NCBI GenBank assembly: GCA_019683625.1
Contig: JADGHY010000093.1
Span: 1 to 7,835 of the forward strand
DNA length: 7,835 nt
Reading direction: 5' to 3'
Origin: Thermoflavifilum sp.
GTDB taxonomy: Bacteria > Bacteroidota > Bacteroidia > Chitinophagales > Chitinophagaceae
Shown here: one piece after another, positions 1 to 6,080 of the stretch
Layout: the number at the start of each line of letters is the position of its first letter
Numbering within the stretch: the stretch's first letter is position 1
Translations under genes and position numbers: made by a program
The notes under the pieces: model-generated
The model's input: the letters and a program-made list of their open reading frames with translations, nothing else
What the model was told of the DNA's origin: nothing
The model's database searches: none

Positions 1-23
1 GTTTTACCAACAGCTCTATAGGC

Positions 24-31
24 TATTTTTT
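24..31 (+). promoter_or_regulatory. Possible Bacteroidota-type promoter for rny
   Basis: TATTTTTT at 24-31 matches the Bacteroidota -7 pattern TAnnTTTG at all but the last base. A T-run at 2-5 lies 18 bases upstream, near the expected -33 spacing. The predicted transcript would have a very short leader before the ATG at 51. The T-run could equally be the tail of a terminator from an upstream gene cut off by the window edge. This is pattern matching only. Confidence 0.2.
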
Positions 32-50
32 ATGAACCAAATCATTTCAC

Positions 51-1619
51 ATGAATATTGCTATTGGATTACTTATCGGAGTGGGCGTAGCCGCATGTAT
101 CGTGGGCATCCTGATCGGGAAACTGATCTTTTCTAAAAATACGCAGATTCGCATCCAACAAGCCGAAGAACAAGCCCAAAAAATTTTAGCCGAAGCCCAG
201 CTTGCCGCCGAAACGCTGAAAGAGAAAAAACTGCTGGAAGCTAAAGAAAAATACCTGCAGCTCAAAGCCGAATATGAAAAAGAAGTGCTTCAACGCAACC
301 AGAAACTGGCTGAAGCCGAGAATCGCATCAAGCAAAAAGAACAATCGTTAAACCAGAAAACTGAAAATGCCCAACGGCAGATTCAGGAAAATGAAGCCCT
401 GAAAGAAAACCTGCTGCGCCAGCTGGAACTGGTTAACCAAAAGCGTACCGAGCTGGAAAAACATCAGGAAGAACATATCCGTCGCCTGGAAAAAGTAGCC
501 GGCCTGACTGCCGAGGAAGCCAAAGCACAGCTGGTGGAAAGCATGAAAGAGGAAGCACGTACCCAGGCCATGGCCTACCTGCAGGAAATGATGGAAGAAG
601 CTAAGGCTAAGGCTAGCAAAGAGGCGAAAAAAATCATTATCCAAACCATCCAACGCACAGCGGCCGAACAAACTATCGAAAACGCCATCACCGTGTTCAA
701 CCTGGAAAGCGATGAAATCAAAGGCCAGATCATTGGCCGGGAAGGACGAAATATCCGCGCCATTGAGGCAGCCACCGGTGTTGACCTGATCGTCGACGAT
801 ACCCCCGAGGCTATCGTGCTTTCCTGCTTCGACCCCTTGCGCCGTGAAGTGGCCCGCCTTTCGCTCCAGCGCCTGATTCAGGATGGCCGGATTCATCCCG
901 CCCGGATTGAAGAAGTCGTGGAAAAAACCAAACGCCAGCTGGAAGAACAGGTGATGGAAATCGGCGAACGTACGGTCATTGAACTGGGCATCCATGGCAT
1001 GCATCCTGAACTCATCCGCATGGTGGGCAAAATGCGCTTCCGTTCTTCTTACGGACAAAATCTGTTGATGCATTCTAAAGAAACGGCCAACCTATGCGCC
1101 ATTATGGCTGCTGAGCTGGGCTTGAATCCTAAACTGGCCAAACGGGCTGGCTTGTTGCACGATATCGGCAAAGTGCCTGACGAAGAAAGTGAACTCTCCC
1201 ACGCCCTGCTAGGCATGAAGCTGGCCGAAAAGTACAACGAACATCCGGCCGTCGTGAATGCCATCGGAGCCCATCACGATGAAATAGAAATGACCTATAT
1301 CATCGCTCCCATTGTCCAGGCTTGTGATGCTATCAGCGGTGCCAGACCAGGCGCCCGGCGAGAAATCATGCAAAGCTACCTGCAACGCATCAAAGACCTG
1401 GAAACCCTTGCCATGGGCTTTGCCGGCGTGGAAAAAGCCTATGCCATCCAGGCTGGCCGCGAATTGCGCGTGATCGTGGAAAGCGATAAGGTGAGCGATA
1501 GCGATGCCGATCGCCTCTCGTTCGAAATTGCCCAGAAAATCCAAAACGAAATGCAATTCCCCGGACAAATCAAAGTAACCGTCATCCGGGAAAAACGAGC
1601 CGTGAGCGTTGCCCGATAA
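51..1619 (+). CDS. rny: Ribonuclease Y (membrane-anchored HD-family endoribonuclease)
   Basis: Endoribonuclease that starts mRNA decay at the inner face of the cytoplasmic membrane. The 522-residue product has the full family architecture at the usual length. One N-terminal membrane anchor spans about residues 3-27. A long Glu/Lys/Gln-rich coiled coil follows to about residue 185. Next comes a KH RNA-binding domain with its GxxG loop as GREG at 229-232. The HD phosphohydrolase domain has metal-ligand candidates His341, His370-Asp371, His408-His409 and Asp426, so the active site looks intact. The start is chosen because the anchor begins right after it; no Shine-Dalgarno is seen. The next gene starts 3 bases after the stop, suggesting cotranscription with a glycosyltransferase unrelated to RNA decay. 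Identity is essentially certain from the domain order and motifs. Confidence 0.97.
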   Translation: MNIAIGLLIGVGVAACIVGILIGKLIFSKNTQIRIQQAEEQAQKILAEAQLAAETLKEKKLLEAKEKYLQLKAEYEKEVLQRNQKLAEAENRIKQKEQSLNQKTENAQRQIQENEALKENLLRQLELVNQKRTELEKHQEEHIRRLEKVAGLTAEEAKAQLVESMKEEARTQAMAYLQEMMEEAKAKASKEAKKIIIQTIQRTAAEQTIENAITVFNLESDEIKGQIIGREGRNIRAIEAATGVDLIVDDTPEAIVLSCFDPLRREVARLSLQRLIQDGRIHPARIEEVVEKTKRQLEEQVMEIGERTVIELGIHGMHPELIRMVGKMRFRSSYGQNLLMHSKETANLCAIMAAELGLNPKLAKRAGLLHDIGKVPDEESELSHALLGMKLAEKYNEHPAVVNAIGAHHDEIEMTYIIAPIVQACDAISGARPGARREIMQSYLQRIKDLETLAMGFAGVEKAYAIQAGRELRVIVESDKVSDSDADRLSFEIAQKIQNEMQFPGQIKVTVIREKRAVSVAR

Positions 1620-1622
1620 GCT

Positions 1623-2354
1623 ATGCCGCAACCCGAACTGAGCATCATCATCCCCACTTACCAGGAGGCCCATGGCATAGGCCAACTGATCAGGTATTTG
1701 CGCATGCATACCCAATCATACCCTGCAGAAATCCTGGTGGTGGACGGACAGAGTACCGACGGTACGGCCGAAAAAGCCCAGCAAGCCGGAGCCGACGCAG
1801 TATGGCAAAGCCAACCGGGCAGGGCCATCCAGATGAATGCCGGGGCCCGACATGCAAAAGCCGATATCCTCTATTTTCTCCATGCCGACACCTACCCGCC
1901 TCCCAGCTTCGTTTACGACATTCAGCAAGCTATTGCCAAAGGATACCATGCCGGCTGCTTTCGCATGCGGTTCGATTCCCCTCATTGGCTACTAAAGATT
2001 AATCAATTTTTTACCCGCTTTCCCTTCCTGTTCTGCAGAGGTGGTGATCAATCTCTTTTCATCACCCGCAGCTTATTTGAACAATTGTATGGTTTTAACG
2101 AGCACATGCAAATCATGGAGGATTTTGATATCATCTCAAGGATCCGGCAAATCACCAGGTTTTATATTATCCCGCGTGAAATCACCGTTTCTGCCAGAAA
2201 ATACCAATACCACGGCTGGCTTGAAGTGCAGCTGGCCAACTGGAAAGTGATGCGGATGTGGAGAAAAGGTGCTTCTCAAGCAGAAATGATTGCGGCTTAT
2301 AAGCGATTGCTTCATCATCGAACATCCAAAATTCCCCCGGCCGCACAGGATTGA
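1623..2354 (+). CDS. Family-2 glycosyltransferase, TIGR04283 type (arsenosugar biosynthesis-associated)
   Basis: Predicted cytoplasmic GT-A fold glycosyltransferase of 243 residues, in the subfamily first named rSAM/selenodomain-associated transferase 2. Visible motifs in order are: IIIPTYQE near the N terminus (8-15), VVDGQSTDGT (39-48) for nucleotide-sugar binding, GRAIQMNAGA (66-75), HAD at 87-89 in the DXD position, GGDQ (140-143), and MEDFD (165-169) as the probable catalytic-base region. I see no membrane segment. The donor and acceptor are not determined by the sequence; in arsenosugar loci the family is presumed to help build or transfer the arsenic-bearing ribose. The partner genes lie on the opposite strand and converge with it, leaving 35 bases between stop codons. 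It follows rny by 3 bases and so probably shares the rny transcript. Base composition falls within the gene, from about 55-65% GC in samples near the start to about 40% after position 1980. Confidence 0.92.
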   Translation: MPQPELSIIIPTYQEAHGIGQLIRYLRMHTQSYPAEILVVDGQSTDGTAEKAQQAGADAVWQSQPGRAIQMNAGARHAKADILYFLHADTYPPPSFVYDIQQAIAKGYHAGCFRMRFDSPHWLLKINQFFTRFPFLFCRGGDQSLFITRSLFEQLYGFNEHMQIMEDFDIISRIRQITRFYIIPREITVSARKYQYHGWLEVQLANWKVMRMWRKGASQAEMIAAYKRLLHHRTSKIPPAAQD

Positions 2355-2389
2355 CAAGCTGAGCCGTTTTCCTTATGAGCTTCCTTACA

Positions 2390-2998
2390 TCAGGATTTGT
2401 TTTGAAGCAAATCTCGTTTCCATGCTTCCGGTACGTCTTCCCACTCGTCCACATCGGGAAGGGTTTCTAACAAGGTGTAGGAAAGATTTTGCTTTTGGAG
2501 ACACTGTACAGTGCATGATAATACGGCAGATGTGCTCCAGGGGATGTGTTCAAATATTTCGGGTATTGTGCGCCGTAAAGCCAATAAATAATATCCTCCG
2601 TCCTTTGCCGGGCCGATCACCGCATCAGCATGATGCAATGCCTCAAATGCCTGTTCAATGTGGGCAGCTGTCAAAGCATAACAGTCGCTGCCAATAATCA
2701 CTGCCTTTTCATAAGCCAAATTGAAAATTTGCTGAAAAGCGTTTGACATACGCTTGCCTAAATCTTCTCCGCTTTGCAGGTATTTCCAATACGGTTCATG
2801 CCATATATCCCGATCGGGTATTTCATCTGCATAAAATACAAAGCGATCGGCAGCAACCGCATCGGCAACCTCTCGGGTATGCAGCAACAATCGCTTATAT
2901 ATCTGCAGGGTTAGGGCATCTCCAACAGCTCTTGCGATGCGTGTTTTCACCTTGCCAGCCTGAGCAGGACGCACAAAAATGATTAAGGCCCGCTTCAT
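2390..2998 (-). CDS. TIGR04282 family transferase (DUF2064, arsenosugar biosynthesis-associated)
   Basis: A 202-residue nucleotidyl/glycosyl-transferase-like protein of the DUF2064 group, first named rSAM/selenodomain-associated transferase 1. The N-terminal segment at 6-22 (FVRPAQAGKVKTR core) is the family's nucleotide-binding signature. GSDC at 103-106 holds the probable metal-binding Asp. GPAKDGGYYLLAL at 129-141 is the conserved substrate-loop motif, and an acidic DVDEWEDV stretch near the C terminus is also typical. Length is normal for the family. It is the last gene of the four-gene minus-strand operon and starts 9 bases after the arsS stop. The exact reaction is unproven; transfer or activation of the arsenoribosyl unit is the usual inference from context. 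At residue 107 the GSDC motif is followed by Tyr, where many homologues I recall have Pro. Confidence 0.92.
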   Translation of the reverse strand: MKRALIIFVRPAQAGKVKTRIARAVGDALTLQIYKRLLLHTREVADAVAADRFVFYADEIPDRDIWHEPYWKYLQSGEDLGKRMSNAFQQIFNLAYEKAVIIGSDCYALTAAHIEQAFEALHHADAVIGPAKDGGYYLLALRRTIPEIFEHIPWSTSAVLSCTVQCLQKQNLSYTLLETLPDVDEWEDVPEAWKRDLLQNKS

Positions 2999-3007
2999 TT
3001 GTTTGGT

Positions 3008-4063
3008 TTACACAATTTGCCCGCCACAGCTGGAGCCCGCACCAGCCGTACATCCATAACAATGCTGATGCACGGCAATTGGCCTGTGCTGCAGCAGCTG
3101 CATGTCAAATTGAGCAATATGTCTGCTTTGTGAGGGTATCACCGGAATATTTAACATCTGGTTGAAATCGCAATCATATAAATATCCCTGCCAGTCAACC
3201 GAAATGGTATTTCGGCACATCACTCCCTTCACCGCAGCCGGATTGAAAGCCTGTACCAACAATTGCATATAATGTTCATAATTGCCTGATGCAAGTAAAT
3301 ATTCCAGGTAACGACTTATCGGCATATTGGTGATGACATATAATTCATTAAACCGAATCTGATATTTTTCAAATAGCTCTTTTTGATATTGCCGCTGCAG
3401 CTCTTTTTGGGCAGGCGGCAAAAAAGCACCTGCCGGATTATACACGAGATTTAACAAAAGTCCTGTTCCTTCCACGCCATATCCCACGGCATTTAACCTG
3501 CGTAAGGCTTCAATGGATTGTGCAAACACCCCATCACCCCGTTGCCTGTCTGTTCGTTCAGCTGTGTAAAACGGCAGAGAAGCAATGACTTCTACACGAT
3601 GATCCCGGTAAAACAAAGGCAAATCATGATACTTTTTATTTGCCAGGATAATAGTGAGGTTACATCTTACCATCACATGCACCTGCAGTTGAGCCAATTG
3701 CTCCACCAGCCAGCGGAAATCAGGATTCATTTCAGGTGCACCGCCAGTAATATCCACGATGGCAATGCCATGGCGGGCCACTACATCAATACACTGCTGC
3801 ATGGTGTTCCGGGTCATGATTTCCTTGCGATCGGGTCCTGCATCCACATGGCAATGCTTACAGGTTTGGTTGCACATCTTCCCGATATTCATTTGCAGAA
3901 TCTCCACTTTATCTGCCTGCAAAGGATATTGCTGATGTTTTGCTAACATGCTTGCAAATGCAGGGATACGATCCGATATGGATCTTTCCAGCACGGCTAT
4001 CTGTGCCTCAGTACTGGATAACGGATGATGTTGTGCAGCTAAAGATTTCATAGCCATTTGCAT
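3008..4063 (-). CDS. arsS: Arsenosugar biosynthesis radical SAM protein ArsS
   Basis: Radical SAM enzyme that, in characterised homologues, attaches the 5'-deoxyadenosyl group of SAM to a dimethylated arsenical, the committed step to arsenosugars. The 351-residue product has the CxxxCxxC iron-sulfur motif at Cys64, Cys68 and Cys71, and a GGAPE motif at 107-111 for SAM binding. Its C-terminal DUF3641-type region carries more cysteines: Cys283, Cys298, Cys335, Cys338 and Cys346. The tail CYGCTAGAGSSCGG (335-348) is diagnostic of this family. Some relatives use selenocysteine in this selenodomain; this one is the all-cysteine form with no in-frame TGA. The stop of the upstream peroxidase-like gene is 4 bases from the start. 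Met3 and Met5 are alternative starts, which changes little. No arsM methyltransferase is in the window, so the substrate must be made elsewhere or taken up. Confidence 0.95.
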   Translation of the reverse strand: MQMAMKSLAAQHHPLSSTEAQIAVLERSISDRIPAFASMLAKHQQYPLQADKVEILQMNIGKMCNQTCKHCHVDAGPDRKEIMTRNTMQQCIDVVARHGIAIVDITGGAPEMNPDFRWLVEQLAQLQVHVMVRCNLTIILANKKYHDLPLFYRDHRVEVIASLPFYTAERTDRQRGDGVFAQSIEALRRLNAVGYGVEGTGLLLNLVYNPAGAFLPPAQKELQRQYQKELFEKYQIRFNELYVITNMPISRYLEYLLASGNYEHYMQLLVQAFNPAAVKGVMCRNTISVDWQGYLYDCDFNQMLNIPVIPSQSRHIAQFDMQLLQHRPIAVHQHCYGCTAGAGSSCGGQIV

Positions 4064-4067
4064 GATG

Positions 4068-4409
4068 TTACATGGAAATTTCCTTGACTTTATTCATCAT
4101 CTGTACCCCATGCACCAATGAAGCACCTCCGCGGATAGCCGCAGCTACATGAACAGCTTCCATCATCTGGGCTTCACTCCATCCTTTGCTGAATGCATCT
4201 GTGCTGTAAGCATCAATGCAATAAGGACATTGTACGGCATGGGCTACTGCAAGGGCAATCAGCGATTTCTCCCGGGCACTGAGGGCCCCATCCTGAAATA
4301 CTTCTCCGTAATAAGCAAAGAATTTTTCGGCCAACGCTGCCTGAAACTGGCTGATCTCGCCAAATTTGGCCAGGTCTTCTGCATGGTAATAATGTGGTCT
4401 GTTAGTCAT
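4068..4409 (-). CDS. Arsenosugar-associated peroxidase-like protein (AhpD/carboxymuconolactone decarboxylase family)
   Basis: A small 113-residue all-helical protein of the AhpD/CMD superfamily, in the subfamily that accompanies ArsS. The redox motif CPYC (Cys61, Cys64) follows the conserved REKSLIALAVA helix (46-56), whose Glu47 is the usual proton-relay residue. Canonical AhpD proteins have His three to four residues after the second cysteine; here the stretch reads IDAYS, with Tyr68, so standard AhpD chemistry cannot be assumed. A thiol-disulfide role in reducing or oxidising arsenicals is plausible but unproven. Its ATG overlaps the TGA of the upstream DUF547 gene as ATGA, pointing to translational coupling, and arsS follows after 4 bases. 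Confidence 0.9.
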   Translation of the reverse strand: MTNRPHYYHAEDLAKFGEISQFQAALAEKFFAYYGEVFQDGALSAREKSLIALAVAHAVQCPYCIDAYSTDAFSKGWSEAQMMEAVHVAAAIRGGASLVHGVQMMNKVKEISM

Positions 4410-5197
4410 GGTGTGGTATGTTGAAAGTGATGAAGAAATAATGTCCAGTCATAAGGCTTAAATTTCACCCGTGGGTGCACATCTTGTGAAATAAATCCAA
4501 GTTTTTTCACCAGGGCAACCATCTGTTTTTTCCCGCCAAAATCATGTCGGAACCAGCCCATGATAGCGGGCAGATACAGCACATTTTTTACGCTATCATA
4601 ACTGACTGTATTGAACAGATAGTTTCGCATAGCAAGATCCAGCTGTTCATCAATATGCGATGCATCATAAAATGCAATAGGCGGACAACTTTTGGCGCCA
4701 CAGTTCAAAGCAAAATGAATGCGATCATCGAGTGCATCCACCCGGAATTTCTTCTCAAAAGCCGAAGGAAAGGGCTTATTGAAATACCCTAAACTCCATT
4801 TGATCTTTGAATGACGAAGCATGCCATGTTCAATATCATCTAAACTTAGCCAATGATTAGCTATGAGGATAGACGGAGTTTTGAAAAACCTGTGCCGATG
4901 ATGGTATAATGTGGTATCCTTTTCGAGCAGAATCTGCACATAGGCATTGTATATATTCAGCCAGAAAGCCTTTTTATGGGCGTCATCATACAGCTGTTTA
5001 CCCAGTTGTTGCGGGGAAAATTTGGCCAGGCTATCCGCATAAGTCTGATATGCATCGCCCGTCCGCACGGCATACCATATTTTTCCCGCCCATGCCATCG
5101 CATTTCCCGAAGCAATAACCGTTTGAGCTTGTATATGATGGCCAGCAATCCCTGTCATTCCACAGAACAAGAGCAAAATTTTTTCATGCCAAACCAT
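4406..5197 (-). CDS. DUF547 domain-containing exported protein
   Basis: A 263-residue protein of unknown activity, first gene of the arsenosugar operon. A signal peptide is visible: short basic N-region, hydrophobic stretch at about 7-19, and probable cleavage near residue 25 (IQAQ-T), so the mature protein should sit in the periplasm or be surface-exposed. The DUF547 core is recognised by FWLNIYNAYV (78-87), LSLDDIEHGMLR (117-128) and DRIHFALNCGAKSCPP (158-173). The last motif keeps His161, Cys166 and Cys171, conserved residues that may form an active or metal-binding site. The function of DUF547 is not established; export sets it apart from its cytoplasmic partners. The start follows an AGGA-like sequence 5 bases upstream, unusual for this window. 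Its TGA overlaps the start of the next gene. Confidence 0.92.
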   Translation of the reverse strand: MVWHEKILLLFCGMTGIAGHHIQAQTVIASGNAMAWAGKIWYAVRTGDAYQTYADSLAKFSPQQLGKQLYDDAHKKAFWLNIYNAYVQILLEKDTTLYHHRHRFFKTPSILIANHWLSLDDIEHGMLRHSKIKWSLGYFNKPFPSAFEKKFRVDALDDRIHFALNCGAKSCPPIAFYDASHIDEQLDLAMRNYLFNTVSYDSVKNVLYLPAIMGWFRHDFGGKKQMVALVKKLGFISQDVHPRVKFKPYDWTLFLHHFQHTTP

Positions 5198-5212
5198 GTT
5201 ATCCTATATTTA
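5179..5212 (+). promoter_or_regulatory. Candidate Bacteroidota promoter for the purine-nucleoside phosphorylase gene
   Basis: TATATTTA at 5205-5212 resembles the -7 element TAnnTTTG (last base differs). A T6 run at 5179-5184 sits 20 bases upstream, the correct spacing for the -33 element, although it lacks the usual G. The predicted transcript would start around 5219, leaving a leader of about 28 bases. The -33 element lies inside the first codons of the divergent DUF547 gene. I found no equally good motif on the minus strand for that operon. Confidence 0.35.
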
Positions 5213-5246
5213 CGTAGATTCTCTTGTTTTGGTTTAATCATCCACA

Positions 5247-6080
5247 ATGAATCTTCCGGCACGCGTCCATGAAGCAACCAACTTTTTGATTCAATCGGGC
5301 GTCCATCGCCCCGATGCAGCCATTATCTTAGGATCCGGATTGGATGCCCTTCTCTTGCAGGTACAAGTGCTTCAGCAAATTCCCTATTCCGCTATTCCTC
5401 ATTTTCCTCAAGCCACCGTTTCTTTTCACAAAGGTGAGCTGGTATGGGCCACTGTGGGAGGCCTGAACATATTGATCATGCATGGGCGATTTCACTATTA
5501 TGAAGGGTATAGCCTGCAGGAAGTAAGCTTCCCCGTGCGGATCATGCATGCATTAGGCGCCCGCTGGCTGATCATCAGCAATGCTGCCGGTGGCATCCGT
5601 CGCGATCTTCGCAAGGGTGATCTGGTATTGATTGAAGATCATATCAATTTATTACCCGATAATCCCTTACGTGGCCCTCATGATCCCTCGTATGGCGAAC
5701 GATTTCCTGATATGAGCAGGCCTTATGATGCCCATTTCCGAAATCTGTTAAAAAATGTGGCAGCCCGGGAAGGGATCGAATTAAAGTCGGGAATTTATGC
5801 GGCTGTCATGGGCCCAAGCCTGGAAACACGGGCCGAATATCGTTACCTGCGCACCATTGGTGCCGATATGGTGGGCATGAGCACCGTGCCGGAAGTGATT
5901 GTAGCCAATCAGGTGAAACTTCCCTGCACGGCCATCAGCGTTATCACCGATGAATGTGATCCCGATCATCTGATGCCTGTGAGTGTTGAAGAAATTCTGG
6001 CCACAGCCCAACAGGCCGATCAACAATTAACACGGCTGATGATAGCCAGCCTGCATCAATGGGCCGAACTCACTTCATAA
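5247..6080 (+). CDS. Purine-nucleoside phosphorylase (trimeric PNP/MTAP family)
   Basis: Cleaves purine nucleosides with phosphate to give free base and ribose-1-phosphate, in the cytoplasm. The 277 residues cover the whole trimeric PNP fold. Phosphate-site motifs are GSG at 29-31 (Ser30) and GRFHYYEG at 80-87 (His83). SNAAGG at 111-116, PLRGP at 140-144, GPSLET (189-194, with Glu193) and GMSTVPEVIVA (210-220) define the base and ribose pocket. Counting against human PNP from memory, Glu201 is kept as Glu193, but Asn243 aligns with Asp235 and His257 with Val247. Both changes resemble methylthioadenosine phosphorylase, suggesting that adenosine or 5'-modified adenosines may be accepted; the annotation cannot fix the substrate. 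It is divergent from the arsenosugar operon with 49 bases between starts. Its last 25 bases overlap the convergent YcxB-like gene. Confidence 0.94.
   Translation: MNLPARVHEATNFLIQSGVHRPDAAIILGSGLDALLLQVQVLQQIPYSAIPHFPQATVSFHKGELVWATVGGLNILIMHGRFHYYEGYSLQEVSFPVRIMHALGARWLIISNAAGGIRRDLRKGDLVLIEDHINLLPDNPLRGPHDPSYGERFPDMSRPYDAHFRNLLKNVAAREGIELKSGIYAAVMGPSLETRAEYRYLRTIGADMVGMSTVPEVIVANQVKLPCTAISVITDECDPDHLMPVSVEEILATAQQADQQLTRLMIASLHQWAELTS

Noticed and set aside
1..50. End of an upstream RNA gene (for example 6S RNA) or a terminator before rny
   Set aside because: The T6 run at 26-31 follows only a three- to four-pair possible stem (AGC/GCT around 12-24); 50 bases at the window edge are not enough to support an RNA gene or terminator.
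348..1073. Long minus-strand open frame (241 codons) inside rny
   Set aside because: It is antisense to the coiled-coil, KH and HD regions of an unmistakable RNase Y gene; its Phe/His/Leu-rich composition is that expected from reverse-reading Lys/Glu codons, and it has no domain I recognise.
1209..1715. Minus-strand open frame of 168 codons spanning the rny/glycosyltransferase junction
   Set aside because: It is a shadow of two well-supported plus-strand genes; it has no recognisable motif and crosses the junction without any reason.
2394..2413. Hairpin GATTTG/CAAATC as a terminator for the rny-glycosyltransferase transcript
   Set aside because: Six AT-rich pairs with an 8-base loop, inside the coding end of the convergent gene and with no T-tract after it; too weak to call. 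The stem AAGCT/AGCTT at 2356-2382 with a 17-base loop is weaker still.
2290..2697. Plus-strand open frame of 135 codons between the convergent transferase genes
   Set aside because: It overlaps the end of the glycosyltransferase gene and most of the 3' half of the TIGR04282 gene, whose motifs are clear; the translation is low-complexity Pro/Arg/Cys-rich and unlike a protein family.
2390..2998. TIGR04282 gene as a molybdenum-cofactor or cholinephosphate nucleotidyltransferase
   Set aside because: The N-terminal nucleotide signature is shared, but the GPAKDGGYYLLAL motif and the position next to arsS fit the DUF2064 arsenosugar-associated family better.
5198..5246. Operator or palindrome controlling the divergent DUF547 and phosphorylase genes
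   Set aside because: TACGTA at 5211-5216 is the only short palindrome seen, too short to support a regulator site.
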